Assembly: GCF_002251855.1 (NCBI RefSeq)
Contig: NZ_NOXW01000020.1
Span: 1 to 64,000, forward strand
Length of the DNA stretch: 64,000 nucleotides
Direction: 5' to 3'
From: Rhodoferax sp. TH121
Lineage (GTDB): Bacteria > Pseudomonadota > Gammaproteobacteria > Burkholderiales > Burkholderiaceae_C
The notes beneath the pieces are model-generated. The model had not been told where the DNA came from, did not search any database, and saw nothing but the letters and a program-made list of their open reading frames with translations. A program made the position numbers and the translations under genes. Below are positions 45,475 to 55,117 of this stretch, in pieces (position 1 is the first letter of the stretch; each line of letters begins with the position of its first letter).

Positions 45475-46272
45475 TCAGAAGGCGTAAGACAGTGCCAGCA
45501 CGGCCGTGGTGGTATTGCTGCTGCGGGACACGGGGCTGTTTTTGGCGGCATCGCCGAGCACGCCGCCGGACACGGCCGCGGTGGCAAACGTGCGTGGGTT
45601 GATGGCATAGGTCAGTGATAGGCCCAGTCGTGCATCGCGCAGGCCCGCGTCGGGTGTGTAGAGCACATACCCGCTGCGTGCCGCCTGTTGGGCGTCCACG
45701 CCAAAGTAGCTCTGCATGTGTTGGCGGTCTGCCAGCGATATTCCCAGCGAGCCGCCCAGCCGCCAGCGGGGGGCCAGCGCCGCTGAGTAGCCCACACCCA
45801 GGTCCACGACGGAGCCATTGCTGCTGTTGCCGGAGCCCCACCGCACCGAGCCTGTGAGGGCCAAGCCATCTGCCGGTGCGTAGGTCACAAAACCACCCAG
45901 CTCGGGCTTGGCGTCGATATCGCCCATGCCTTGCAGGGCCGCGGTATCACGACTTTGTCGGCCCGGGTCGGCAGTCAGGCGCAGGCCGTACTGCAGTGCG
46001 GGCTTGCGGGAGAAGTTGTAGCCCACCCCATTGTCCAGCCCGGCAAACCAGCCATTGGCCCACTGGTAGCTGAAGACCGGAAAGCCCAGCGTCTTGCGCT
46101 GGTCGCTGCCCAGGTACTCCGGGGTGGAGATGGCCGCCAAGCCGACCGAACCACCATCGGTGCCGGGGGGCGCGTGGTGCAGTTGCACGGCGTCAAAAAC
46201 CTGGGCGCTGGCCGGGAGGGCTGCCACCACCAGGGTGGCCCACAGGATGTGGCGAGGAGTCAAGGCAGGCAT
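45475..46272 (-). CDS. MipA/OmpV-family outer-membrane protein
   Basis: 265 residues from the ATG at 46272, preceded by GAGGAG (a GTG two codons upstream is possible). Signal peptide about 1-23. The mature barrel has PEYLGSDQRKTLGFPVFSYQ and GVGYNFSR, typical of MipA/OmpV proteins, and ends LALSYAF, the C-terminal aromatic barrel signature. It sits in the outer membrane; members of the family serve as scaffold or porin-like proteins and often sit next to two-component systems, as here. Confidence 0.88.
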   Translation of the reverse strand: MPALTPRHILWATLVVAALPASAQVFDAVQLHHAPPGTDGGSVGLAAISTPEYLGSDQRKTLGFPVFSYQWANGWFAGLDNGVGYNFSRKPALQYGLRLTADPGRQSRDTAALQGMGDIDAKPELGGFVTYAPADGLALTGSVRWGSGNSSNGSVVDLGVGYSAALAPRWRLGGSLGISLADRQHMQSYFGVDAQQAARSGYVLYTPDAGLRDARLGLSLTYAINPRTFATAAVSGGVLGDAAKNSPVSRSSNTTTAVLALSYAF

Positions 46273-46281
46273 GGGCACTCC

Positions 46282-46818
46282 TCAGGCGGTGGCTTGGGTA
46301 ACAGTGGGGGTGTGGTGCCACTGGGCGTCGGTTCGGGCGGCCAGCTTCCACAGGCGCAGGCTGCGTCCCAACAAGACGCCGCTGCACAGGCCATACATCC
46401 CGGCCACCGCACTGCTTGCCAGGGCGGATTGCAGCTGTGCGGGTGCCAGTGCCTGGCTGGCACCCACAGCGTATTTGGTGAGGAAGATGCCCATCATCAA
46501 CGCCAGGGGGACTGCGCTGCCCGGCACGGTGAAACGCTGTAGTGCCAGGTCATAGCGGGCGCTGGCGGGCAGGGGGCGACGCAGCACCAGGGCGGCAGCG
46601 CCCAGCGCCACCACGACCCACAGCAGCAGGACTGTTGGGTGGCCTGCTGCCACGGACAACGTGCCGTACATCGACAGGCCCACAAGTGCCAGCGGCAGCA
46701 CAGTGACCCGGGCCCAGCCCATCTGCTGGGTCAGGGTTTGGCGCAGGCCCAGCACCAATAGACCCAGCAACAGCGGCCAGACCCAGACGGGGGTGTTGGA
46801 GACAAAGAGATAGAACAT
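46282..46818 (-). CDS. Hypothetical membrane protein
   Basis: 178 residues from the ATG at 46818, preceded by AGGAG. Five hydrophobic helices (beginning VWVWPLLLGLLVLGL), with a short polar tail; the N-terminus (MFYLFVSNTPVWVW) resembles small membrane proteins of unknown function often listed as DUF6622. First gene of the minus-strand run down to 39128. Function unknown. Confidence 0.75.
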   Translation of the reverse strand: MFYLFVSNTPVWVWPLLLGLLVLGLRQTLTQQMGWARVTVLPLALVGLSMYGTLSVAAGHPTVLLLWVVVALGAAALVLRRPLPASARYDLALQRFTVPGSAVPLALMMGIFLTKYAVGASQALAPAQLQSALASSAVAGMYGLCSGVLLGRSLRLWKLAARTDAQWHHTPTVTQATA

Positions 46819-46985
46819 GGAAGGACTCCTGAGGGGTTCAACAAGGGATGGGCAGACTGTGCCGGCCCCAGCCATTTGGGGCGAGCCCCTTGCGACGGAA
46901 TGCTGTTTTGGCGCCGTGAAATGCAAAAACGGGGGCTTTAGGCGGGTGCCACAGGACTGCCATCGGGCCTTTCTAGAATTGGGGC

Positions 46986-48335
46986 ATGAACAGAATATGG
47001 ATAGGTAGCGCTGCGGTGCTGGTCGCGGTGCTGGGCGGTGGCGCATGGTGGTGGCAGCAGAGCGGGGAAGGCCGCCAGGTGGAGTACCGCACTGCGCCGA
47101 TTAGCCGCGGCAATTTGCAAGCCACGGTGGCCGCCAGCGGTGCGGTAAGCCCGGTGGCACAAGTCAGTGTGGGCACGCAGGTGAGCGGCCAGATCCGCGA
47201 GGTGCTGGTGGACTTCAACAGCGAAGTCAAAGCGGGCCAGCTGATCGCGCAGATTGACCCCGAGACCTTTGAATACCGCGTGCGATCGGCCCAGGCCGAT
47301 GTGGATGCCGCTGGCGCCGCTGTGCTGACCGCACAGGCCAATGTGGTGGCAGCGCAGACCCAGGTGTCGCGTGCGCAGGTGGACCTGAATGAGGCCCAGC
47401 GCGACTTTGAGCGCAAACAAAGCTTGGTGGAGAAGCAGTTCATCGCCCAGAGTGAGGCCGACAAGGCACGTGCCCTGCTCAACACCAGCACGGAGGCTTT
47501 GAAGGCGGTGCAAGCCCAGGTGGGTGTGGCGCAGGCCCAGGTCAAGACGGCCCAGGCCAATGTGGTGCAACGCCAGGCGGCGCTGGCGCAGGCACGGATT
47601 GACCTGGCGCGCACGCGCATCACCTCGCCGGTGAACGGCATCGTCATCAAGCGCACCATCGAGCGGGGCCAGACTGTGGCCAGCAGTCTGCAGTCGCCCG
47701 AGTTGTTTGTGATTGCGCAAAACCTCTCCGACATGCAGGTGGAGGCCGCCATTGACGAAAGTGATGTGGGCCGCCTGCAGCCCGGGCAAAAGGCCAGCTT
47801 TAACGTGGATGCCTTCCCGGGCCAGACCTTTGAAGGCGAAATTCGCCAGGTGCGCAAGGCCGCTACCAATGTGGCCAATGTGGTGACCTACGTCGCCATC
47901 GTGCGGTTTGCCAATGTGCAAGGCAAGCTGCTGCCCGGCATGACAGCCAATGTGCGGGTGGTGACCGAGCAGCGCGAGAACGTGCTCAAGGTGCCCAACG
48001 CGGCCTTGCGCCTGCGTATTGAGGGGGTGGAGCCCGCGGCACCGGCTGCTTCGGCTGCGTCGGCATCCGGTGCACGTGCGCCAACTCCGCGCCCCGAGGG
48101 CGGCGCGGCGCGTGGCGCAAACCGCAGCCGGGTGTATGTGATGGGCAGCGATGGCAAACCGTTGGCCTATGCGGTGCGGGTGGGGGTGTCGGATGGCAGC
48201 AGCACCGAGCTGATCTTGCCGCCAGATTCTCCTGCAGCTACGGCATTGCGCGAGGGCGTGGAGGTGTTGGTGGGTACCCAGCTGCAAGGCGGCGCTGCGG
48301 CACCGCGCAGCAATGGCCCGCGCCCCCCGTTTTGA
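46986..48335 (+). CDS. macA: MacA-like periplasmic adaptor of an ABC exporter
   Basis: 449 residues. Signal anchor about 1-22. Barrel-sandwich halves are [20 protein letters not shown] (about 65-84) and [16 protein letters not shown] (about 212-227), separated by a long coiled-coil hairpin (about 100-205, repeated AQxQV heptads). Beta-barrel and membrane-proximal domains follow; an Ala/Ser-rich insert lies about 345-380. It links an inner-membrane ABC transporter to an outer-membrane channel for export of a macrolide, siderophore or peptide. The next two genes complete the pump; no TolC-type gene is in the window. Confidence 0.9.
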   Translation: MNRIWIGSAAVLVAVLGGGAWWWQQSGEGRQVEYRTAPISRGNLQATVAASGAVSPVAQVSVGTQVSGQIREVLVDFNSEVKAGQLIAQIDPETFEYRVRSAQADVDAAGAAVLTAQANVVAAQTQVSRAQVDLNEAQRDFERKQSLVEKQFIAQSEADKARALLNTSTEALKAVQAQVGVAQAQVKTAQANVVQRQAALAQARIDLARTRITSPVNGIVIKRTIERGQTVASSLQSPELFVIAQNLSDMQVEAAIDESDVGRLQPGQKASFNVDAFPGQTFEGEIRQVRKAATNVANVVTYVAIVRFANVQGKLLPGMTANVRVVTEQRENVLKVPNAALRLRIEGVEPAAPAASAASASGARAPTPRPEGGAARGANRSRVYVMGSDGKPLAYAVRVGVSDGSSTELILPPDSPAATALREGVEVLVGTQLQGGAAAPRSNGPRPPF

Positions 48336-48345
48336 GGCGGGCACG

Positions 48346-49047
48346 ATGTCACCCACGACCCAAGTGCACGCCCTGATCCAGGCGCGTGACCTGACCAAAA
48401 GCTATGCCATGGGCGGCCAGACGGTGCACGCGCTGCGTGGTGTGTCCCTGGACATTGCCGAGGGTGAGATGGTCGCCATCATGGGCGCCTCGGGATCGGG
48501 CAAGTCCACCCTCATGAACATCCTGGGCTGCCTGGACCAGCCCAGTGCGGGCAGCTATGTGTTGGCCGGGGAGCCGGTGCAAGACATGGCACCCGATGCG
48601 CTGGCCAGTATCCGCAACCGGCGGATTGGTTTTGTGTTCCAGCAGTTCAACCTGCTGCCGCGTACCAGTGCCTTGGAGAACGTGGAGCTGCCCATGGTCT
48701 ACGCCGGGGTGCCCGCCGTCCAGCGCCGGGAGCGCGCGCGCGCTGCACTAGAGCGGGTGGGCCTGGGACAGCGCACCGGGCACACGCCGGCCGAACTGTC
48801 CGGGGGGCAACAACAGCGCGTGGCGATTGCACGTGCCTTGGTGAACCAGCCGCAACTTATCCTGGCCGATGAGCCCACCGGCGCCCTCGACTCGCAGACC
48901 AGCGAAGACATCATGCAGCTGCTGACCGAGTTGAACCAGCAGGGCATGACCGTGGTGCTGGTCACGCACGAGGCGGATATCGCTGCTTGGGCGCAGCGCA
49001 CCTTGGTGTTCAAGGACGGGCACATCGTGGAGGACTCACGACGATGA
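48346..49047 (+). CDS. MacB-type ABC transporter ATPase
   Basis: 233 residues from the ATG at 48346, 10 bases after the adaptor stop. Walker [10 protein letters not shown] (about 46-54), Q-loop [12 protein letters not shown], signature [15 protein letters not shown] (about 149-163) and Walker [14 protein letters not shown]. The ATPase is a separate protein here; in E. coli it is fused to the permease. Its stop overlaps the permease start (ATGA). Confidence 0.95.
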   Translation: MSPTTQVHALIQARDLTKSYAMGGQTVHALRGVSLDIAEGEMVAIMGASGSGKSTLMNILGCLDQPSAGSYVLAGEPVQDMAPDALASIRNRRIGFVFQQFNLLPRTSALENVELPMVYAGVPAVQRRERARAALERVGLGQRTGHTPAELSGGQQQRVAIARALVNQPQLILADEPTGALDSQTSEDIMQLLTELNQQGMTVVLVTHEADIAAWAQRTLVFKDGHIVEDSRR

Positions 49048-50279
49048 ATACCTTTGCAGCGCTGCGCAGTGCATTGCGTTCGCTGGCGGCCAACACTTTG
49101 CGCAGCATCCTCACCATGCTGGGCATCATCATTGGGGTGGCGGCCGTCATCACCATGGTGGCGGTGGGACAAGGCGCTACCAACCGCGTGCAGGAGCAAA
49201 TGAAGGGCCTGGGTTCCAACATCATGCTGGTGCTGCCCGGCGGTGTGTCGCAGGCTGGCGTGCGCCTGGGCGCGCAAACCCGCCAGCGCCTGACCGAAGA
49301 GGATGCCACCGCCATTGCGCTGGAAATTCCAGAGGTGCAGGTGGCGGCCCCCACGTCGCGCACCAGTGGGCAGCTGGTATTTGGCAATACCAACTGGGGC
49401 AGCAGCATCATTGGTGTGAACAACGACTACCTGGAAGCGCGCGACTGGCCACTGGCCAGCGGGCGGGTGTTTGATGCAGCGGAATTGTCCGGCTCGGCGA
49501 AGGTGGCCTGGATTGGCGCTACCGTGGCGCGCGAGTTGTTTGGTGATCAGGACCCTGTGGACCAGGTGATCCGGGTGCGCAACATTCCCATCACGGTCAT
49601 CGGTGTGCTGGCGCCCAAGGGGCAGAACTCCATGGGCCAGGACCAGGACGATGTGGTGATGATTCCGCTGGGCACGCTGCGCAATCGCATTTGGGGCGGG
49701 GACGCCACCAGCCGCTTGAAGCGCGTAGGTGCCATCAGCGTGAAGGTGCGAGAAGGCCAGGACATGAAGGTGGTGGAGGCCAGCGTCAAGGATTTGTTGC
49801 GTCAACGCTTTAAGGTGCAGGAGGGCGCAGATGATCCTTTTGTGGTGCGCAACCTGACTGAAATTCTGCAGGCGCAAGAAGAGTCCAGCCACGTAATGAC
49901 ATTGCTGTTGGCTGCGGTGGCGGGCATCAGCCTGGTGATCGGCGGCATCGGCATCATGAACATCATGCTGGTGAGCGTGACCGAGCGCACGCGAGAGATT
50001 GGCTTGCGCATGGCGGTGGGCGCGCGCGGACGCGACATCCTGGCGCAGTTCCTCATCGAGGCGGTGACACTCAGCGTGTTGGGGGGCGCCATTGGCGTGG
50101 CGCTTGGCGCGCTGGCCACCTGGGGCGTGGGTCACTTTGCGGGTTGGCAGGTATCCCTCAGTGCTGGCGCGGTGCTGCTGGCGGTGGGTTTCTCCGGGGT
50201 GGTGGGCGTGTTTTTTGGCTATTACCCGGCGCGACGCGCCTCCAAACTGTTGCCGATTCAGGCGCTGCGCTATGAATAA
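49044..50279 (+). CDS. MacB-type ABC transporter permease
   Basis: 411 residues. One N-terminal helix ([20 protein letters not shown] about 18-37), a large periplasmic domain (about 55-275), then three C-terminal helices beginning [20 protein letters not shown] and the [18 protein letters not shown] coupling segment. This is the MacB/LolCE-like mechanotransmission permease. It ends two bases before a dispersed repeat copy. Confidence 0.95.
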   Translation: MNTFAALRSALRSLAANTLRSILTMLGIIIGVAAVITMVAVGQGATNRVQEQMKGLGSNIMLVLPGGVSQAGVRLGAQTRQRLTEEDATAIALEIPEVQVAAPTSRTSGQLVFGNTNWGSSIIGVNNDYLEARDWPLASGRVFDAAELSGSAKVAWIGATVARELFGDQDPVDQVIRVRNIPITVIGVLAPKGQNSMGQDQDDVVMIPLGTLRNRIWGGDATSRLKRVGAISVKVREGQDMKVVEASVKDLLRQRFKVQEGADDPFVVRNLTEILQAQEESSHVMTLLLAAVAGISLVIGGIGIMNIMLVSVTERTREIGLRMAVGARGRDILAQFLIEAVTLSVLGGAIGVALGALATWGVGHFAGWQVSLSAGAVLLAVGFSGVVGVFFGYYPARRASKLLPIQALRYE

Positions 50280-50280
50280 G

Positions 50281-50330
50281 TGAGCTGCTCGCGCAGATAA
50301 TACGGGGTCTAGAGGCCTATTTTGTTCTTA
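50281..50330 (-). repeat. Dispersed ~60-bp repeat copy
   Basis: GAGCTGCTCGCGCAGAT and TCTAGAGGCC follow the reverse complement of the 27911 copy. It lies between the permease stop and the uppP start. Confidence 0.65.
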
Positions 50331-50345
50331 AATTGGGAGAGAGTT

Positions 50346-51182
50346 TTGGATATCACATTGCTGATCAAAGCGGCCATCATGGGCGTGGTGGAAGGGTTGA
50401 CGGAGTTTCTGCCTATCTCCAGCACCGGCCATTTGATTCTGGCGGGCGCGCTGCTGGACTTTTTGGACCACGACAAGCGCCAGGTGTTTGAAATCGCCAT
50501 CCAGACGGGCGCCATCTTTGCGGTCATCCTGGTCTACTGGCAAAAAATCCGCGATACGCTGGTGGCGCTGCCCACCGAGAAACAGGCGCAGCGCTTTGCC
50601 GTGAATGTGGCCATCGGGTTTGTGCCGGCCGTGTTGCTGGGCCTCTTGTTTGGCAAGTTCATCAAGGCGCATTTGTTCACCCCCACTATCGTTGCCACCA
50701 CCTTCATCGTGGGTGGTTTCATCATCCTGTGGGCCGAGCGCCGCCAGGCCACCAACCCCAAAACCGTTCGTGTGGCCGATGTAGATGCCATGACACCTCT
50801 GGACGCGCTCAAAGTCGGACTGGTGCAGTGCCTGGCCATGGTGCCCGGCACCAGCCGCAGCGGCGCCACCATCATCGGCGGCATGCTTTTGGGCCTGTCG
50901 CGCAAAGCCGCGACCGATTTCTCATTCTTCCTGGCCATTCCTACCTTGATTGGGGCGGGGGGGTATAGCCTCTACAAGGAGCGGGCGCTGCTGTCCGTGG
51001 CGGATGTGCCGCTGTTTGCGGTGGGCTTGTTGGCGTCTTTTGTGAGTGCGTGGTTGTGCGTGCGCTGGCTGCTGAAGTTCATCTCTACCCACAGCTTTGT
51101 GGGGTTTGCGTATTACCGCATTGTGTTTGGCGTCATTGTGTTGGTGACGGCTTGGACGGGGGTAGTGACCTGGGCGGCTTGA
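50346..51182 (+). CDS. uppP: Undecaprenyl-diphosphate phosphatase
   Basis: 278 residues from a TTG at 50346, chosen because GGGAGAGAG precedes it and the resulting [13 protein letters not shown] is the family's standard N-terminus. [16 protein letters not shown] (about 15-30) and [16 protein letters not shown] (about 164-179) are the two conserved catalytic loops; about eight membrane helices. It recycles the C55 lipid carrier for peptidoglycan synthesis and gives bacitracin resistance. Confidence 0.96.
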   Translation: MDITLLIKAAIMGVVEGLTEFLPISSTGHLILAGALLDFLDHDKRQVFEIAIQTGAIFAVILVYWQKIRDTLVALPTEKQAQRFAVNVAIGFVPAVLLGLLFGKFIKAHLFTPTIVATTFIVGGFIILWAERRQATNPKTVRVADVDAMTPLDALKVGLVQCLAMVPGTSRSGATIIGGMLLGLSRKAATDFSFFLAIPTLIGAGGYSLYKERALLSVADVPLFAVGLLASFVSAWLCVRWLLKFISTHSFVGFAYYRIVFGVIVLVTAWTGVVTWAA

Positions 51183-51203
51183 CGGCTTGCATCTTTTGGC
51201 GCC

Positions 51204-51592
51204 TGCACCGTTTTTTTTAACACCCACTCCCCCAGCCCCTCGCCCCGTCGGCGAGGGGAGCCTTTTAACAGCCAATTTGGTGGCTTTGCTCTGGCTACGG
51301 TGCTACAGACGCACCGTTGCCACTAGGTGGGTACGCCACGGCCAGAGCGAACGGTTGTGGTGAATGAAGAAATGTGGGTGCGGAGCCACTGGCGGGCGTC
51401 GCCGCCAGCGTTGGCATACCAACCTTTCCGAAGTACCCACAACCGCTGGCGCGGGCCGTGGTTTCAACACACGCTGACAACGTCACCCCAGTAGCCACGC
51501 ATCCGGCGCAACACAACAAGATGTGGCTGTTAAAGGCTCCCCTCGCCGACGGGGCGAGGGGCTGGGGGAGTGGGTGTTAAAAAAGCGGTGCA
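51204..51592. repeat. 389-bp foldback (MITE-like) element
   Basis: Arms 51204-51274 and 51524-51592 are near-perfect inverted copies (about two differences in 70 bases). Each arm also contains its own hairpin (CCCCTCGCC-CCGTC-GGCGAGGGG). Inside, CCACGGCCAGAGCGAACGG near 51342 pairs imperfectly with the reverse complement of CCGCTGGCGCGGGCCGTGG near 51441, and the centre is CTGGCGGGCGTCGCCGCCAG, so the whole element can fold on itself. No open gene lies inside. A solo version of the outer hairpin is at 7681-7759. No target-site duplication was obvious. Confidence 0.8.
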
Positions 51593-51606
51593 ACGCTTCG
51601 AAAAAC

Positions 51607-53316
51607 CTAAGCCCCCCGATACCCCGAAAAACACAAAACCGCCTCCTCCGCCGGTACCGGTTTGCTAAACAGGTAACCCTGAAACTCCTCGCAGTGCAGT
51701 CCGCGCAAAAACTCCAATTGCTCCGCCGTCTCCACCCCTTCGGCCACCACCGTCATGCCAAAGCTGTGCGCCATCGCCACGATGGCTTTGGTGATGGCCG
51801 CATCGCCGGCGTCCTGGGTGATATTGCGGGTGAAGGCCTGGTCGATCTTCAGGGCGTCCAGTGGGTACTGCTTGAGGTAGGCCAGGCTGGAGTAGCCGGT
51901 GCCAAAGTCGTCCATGGCCAGCTTCACGCCCAGCGCCTTGCAGGCATGCAGCGTGGCCAGTGTGGAGGCTACGCTCTGTAGGGCCATGCTCTCGGTCACC
52001 TCCAGCTCCAGCATATGCGGGGGCAGGCCGGTGCTTGCTAGCACTTGGGCCACCAGCGCTGGCAGCTCTTGGCCTGCAAACTGGCGTACCGACAGATTCA
52101 CCGCCATGCGGAAGTTGCTGTGGCCTTGGGCGAGCCACTGCGCAGCCTGGGTGGCGGCGGTGTGCATAACCCACTGGCCCAGCTGAACGATCACGCCACT
52201 TTGTTCTGCAATGGGAATGAATTCGGACGGGGGGATCCAGCCCAGGGTGGTGTGGTTCCAGCGCAGCAGGGCTTCAAATCCAACTACGGCGCCGCTGCGG
52301 ATGTTGACCTGTGGCTGGTAGTAGACCTGAAGGTCCCCCTGTGCCATGGCGCGGTGCAGTTCGTTGTGGATTTGCAGTGAGCGCGCCACTTGGCGGTTCA
52401 TCGCCGCGTCAAAGTACACATAGCTGCCGGGGCCGGTGGGTTTGGCATGGTGCAGTGCGGATTCGGCGTTCAGCAGCAGGGCGTGGGCGCTGTCGGCTTG
52501 TGCGGGGTACAGGCTGGTACCTGCGCTGGCCGTCAGAAACAGGGTGTGGCCGCTGACCTGGTAGGGCTCTGCCAAGCGGCGCAGCAGCTCGGCCGCCCGT
52601 GCGTTCAATCGGTCTTCTGAAGTCAGCCCGGCCATGCACACGGCGAACTGGTCGCCACCAATGCGGCCCACCACATCATGGGCCGTCGGTTGCTCCCACT
52701 GCGCGGAGTACAGGTTCAGGCGCTTGCCCACTTCACGCAGCACCAGGTCGCCCACACCGGTACCCAGTGACTCGTTGATTTTGGCAAACCCATCCAGACC
52801 CAGGCACAACAGGGCCACACCGCTATGGTGCTCCAGCGCGGACTCTAGCTGCTGCTCGAACAGGTCACGCCCGGGCAGGGCCGTGAGTGTATCGATCTGC
52901 ATGGCGTAGCGGGTTTCATTCTGCAGGCGTTGGGCTGCTTGCTCCAGGCTGCTGCTGCGTTGCAGGCGGGCCTGCACGGCCTCCAGCAACTCGTCACGGC
53001 GGCAGGGCTTGGTGAGGTAGTCGTCGGCGCCCAGGTTCATGCCGGCGCGCACATCGGTGCGGTCAGCCTTGGCCGTGAGCATGATGATGGGAACGGTGGC
53101 GGTACGGCTGTCTTCCCGCAAGGCGCGGATCAGGCCATACCCATCCAGCAAGGGCATCATCACATCGGTGAGCACCAGGTCGGGCCGCAAGGCCTGTGCC
53201 TGGGCATACGCGTCGGCGCCGTCGCAGGCGGCCATGACTTCGTAGCCTTCGAGCTCCAGCATCCACTGCAGGTTTTCCCGCAGCGAGGGTTCGTCTTCGG
53301 CGATCAGGATGCGCAT
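51607..53316 (-). CDS. Response regulator with degenerate GGDEF and EAL domains
   Basis: 569 residues. Receiver 1-120 (LIAEDEPSLRENLQWML, VLTDVMMPLLDGYGLI with the phospho-acceptor Asp, IMLTAKADRTD). GGDEF about 140-300, where the active site reads RIGGDQF and no RxxD site precedes it, so cyclase activity is unlikely. EAL about 315-560, with [36 protein letters not shown] and [11 protein letters not shown] intact, so it should hydrolyse c-di-GMP. It starts 4 bases after the kinase gene at 53321 and is its likely partner. Confidence 0.92.
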   Translation of the reverse strand: MRILIAEDEPSLRENLQWMLELEGYEVMAACDGADAYAQAQALRPDLVLTDVMMPLLDGYGLIRALREDSRTATVPIIMLTAKADRTDVRAGMNLGADDYLTKPCRRDELLEAVQARLQRSSSLEQAAQRLQNETRYAMQIDTLTALPGRDLFEQQLESALEHHSGVALLCLGLDGFAKINESLGTGVGDLVLREVGKRLNLYSAQWEQPTAHDVVGRIGGDQFAVCMAGLTSEDRLNARAAELLRRLAEPYQVSGHTLFLTASAGTSLYPAQADSAHALLLNAESALHHAKPTGPGSYVYFDAAMNRQVARSLQIHNELHRAMAQGDLQVYYQPQVNIRSGAVVGFEALLRWNHTTLGWIPPSEFIPIAEQSGVIVQLGQWVMHTAATQAAQWLAQGHSNFRMAVNLSVRQFAGQELPALVAQVLASTGLPPHMLELEVTESMALQSVASTLATLHACKALGVKLAMDDFGTGYSSLAYLKQYPLDALKIDQAFTRNITQDAGDAAITKAIVAMAHSFGMTVVAEGVETAEQLEFLRGLHCEEFQGYLFSKPVPAEEAVLCFSGYRGA

Positions 53317-53320
53317 GGCC

Positions 53321-55111
53321 TCAGTCCTCGGCGGTACAGGGGTGGGTGGGCAGGGTGACGGTGAAGGTGCTGCCCTGGCCGACCTGGCTGCGCACCTGGA
53401 TGCTACCCAGGTGGCAGGTCACCGCCTCTTTCACGATGGAGAGACCCAGCCCAGTGCCCGCGATGGGGCCCACATTGCTGGCGCGGTGAAAGCTCACAAA
53501 CAGTTGGGCCTGGTCGGCCTCGGGGATGCCAATGCCCTGGTCGGACACGGTGAACACCAGTGCGCCGCCACGGTCTTGCACGGCAAAGCGCACCAGGCCG
53601 CCTTGCGGTGAGTACTTGATTGCGTTGGACAGCAGGTTGCCCACGATATTGCGGATCAGGGTGTCGTCCAGCCAGTACAGCTGCTCGGCCGGTGGCAGCT
53701 CCAGCTGCAATTGCACGCCGACCAGTTGGCGTGCCATGGCGCTACGCAACTCATCGACCAAACCATGGCAGAAGGTGGTAATGCCCAGAGCGCGGGGTTT
53801 GAACTCAAGCCGTCCGGCATCGGTGCGGCCAATCACCAGCACGTTTTCCAGCATATGGGTCATGCGCTCCACCGCGTCGTCAATTTTCTGCAGCGTCTGT
53901 TGTTTCTTGTCGGCCGGCATGCGGTCTTCGTAGTGCTGCAACAGCTCCACGGAGCCATGGATGGTGGCCAGTGGTGTACGGAACTCGTGCGAGGCCATGG
54001 TGATGAAGCGTGCCTTCAGGTCATTGAGCGCAATCTGTTGCTGCAGCGCCTGACGCTGGCTCTCTTCGGCCTGCATGCGTGCTGTGGCATCCATGACAAA
54101 CAGCAGAGTGGCATCGCGCTGGCTCCACTCGATCAGCACGGCCGAAAGCTCCAGTGTGCGCACCTGACCATCTGCGGTGATGATGCGGAAGGTGTAGTTC
54201 ACCTCCACCGTCTCGCCACGCAGGCGGCGTTGGTGTCGCTCCACCACGGTGGGCACGTCGTCGGGATGGATGGTGGCGGTAAAGGGCTGGGACAGCAGGT
54301 GGTCCAGCGGATGCCCGACGATGCGCACCATGCTGGGGTTGGCAAACACCATGCGTCCGTCTTGCACCACCACCACACCCACGCCCACGTTCTCGATCAC
54401 CGAGCGGTAGCGCGCCTCGGAGTTGCGCATGTCTTCGATAGCCTGTTGGCGCTCCAGCGCTGCGCCCACGTGATTGGCCACAAAACTCAGGATGTCTGCA
54501 TCGGCCCCTGAATAGCGCACGTGGGGTTCGTACCCCTGCACTACCAGTACGCCGCGCACCCGGCCCTGCATTTGCATGGGCACGCCCAGCCAGCTGCTGA
54601 AGGTGAGGTCGCCCGAGGCCTCGGTGATTTCGCCACTGGTCTGCAGTTGCACAAAACGAGCGGCATCGATCACCTCGGGCCGGGCTGTGCGCAGCACAAA
54701 CTCGGTCATGCCACGCTTACGCAGCACGCCGTAGCGTTGCATGGTGTCGCCGTCCTTTTCGTCCTCGTAATAGGGGTAGTCCACCGTGTTCTTGGACGGG
54801 TGGCTCAGGCAGACATAGAAATTCTTGGCGTACAGCAGCTCGCCCAGCAGCTTGTGCACAGCCTTCAAAAAATCATAGAGGGTGAGCCCGGCCGTGGCAC
54901 GCTCAGCAATGCGGTAGAACACGCTTTGCAACGCTTCGGCCTTCTTTTGTTCCAAGGCATCGGCCTGAAGCTCGCGGGTACGCCGCTCCAGCCATTGGCT
55001 GGCCAGGATTTGTTGTTCGTCCAGTGCGGCTTGGAGTTGCCGGTTTTTGGACTGCAAGGCCTGAACCTGTTCTTGCAGTCGGTCCAATTGCGCTTGCAGG
55101 CTGGTGTCCAT
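53321..55111 (-). CDS. GAF-PAS sensor histidine kinase
   Basis: 596 residues, cytoplasmic. Coiled coil about 1-60, GAF domain about 75-220 (LLYAKNFYVCLSHPSK, GVLVVQGYEPHVRYSG), PAS domain about 235-350 (VIENVGVGVVVVQDGRMVFA), then HisKA (FITMASHEFRTPLATIHGSV, phospho-acceptor His) and HATPase (GNLLSNAIKYSPQGGLV, SDQGIGIPEADQ, GTGLGLSIVKEAV). It has no transmembrane segment. It pairs with the REC-GGDEF-EAL protein encoded just downstream, so the input would control c-di-GMP breakdown. Confidence 0.93.
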   Translation of the reverse strand: MDTSLQAQLDRLQEQVQALQSKNRQLQAALDEQQILASQWLERRTRELQADALEQKKAEALQSVFYRIAERATAGLTLYDFLKAVHKLLGELLYAKNFYVCLSHPSKNTVDYPYYEDEKDGDTMQRYGVLRKRGMTEFVLRTARPEVIDAARFVQLQTSGEITEASGDLTFSSWLGVPMQMQGRVRGVLVVQGYEPHVRYSGADADILSFVANHVGAALERQQAIEDMRNSEARYRSVIENVGVGVVVVQDGRMVFANPSMVRIVGHPLDHLLSQPFTATIHPDDVPTVVERHQRRLRGETVEVNYTFRIITADGQVRTLELSAVLIEWSQRDATLLFVMDATARMQAEESQRQALQQQIALNDLKARFITMASHEFRTPLATIHGSVELLQHYEDRMPADKKQQTLQKIDDAVERMTHMLENVLVIGRTDAGRLEFKPRALGITTFCHGLVDELRSAMARQLVGVQLQLELPPAEQLYWLDDTLIRNIVGNLLSNAIKYSPQGGLVRFAVQDRGGALVFTVSDQGIGIPEADQAQLFVSFHRASNVGPIAGTGLGLSIVKEAVTCHLGSIQVRSQVGQGSTFTVTLPTHPCTAED

Positions 55112-55117
55112 GCGGCG

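Noticed and set aside
44810-45841. Long version of the DUF2306 gene starting at 45841
   Set aside because: The first 131 residues lie opposite the MipA gene and have Arg/Gly/Pro-rich shadow composition; the membrane domain begins after 45448.
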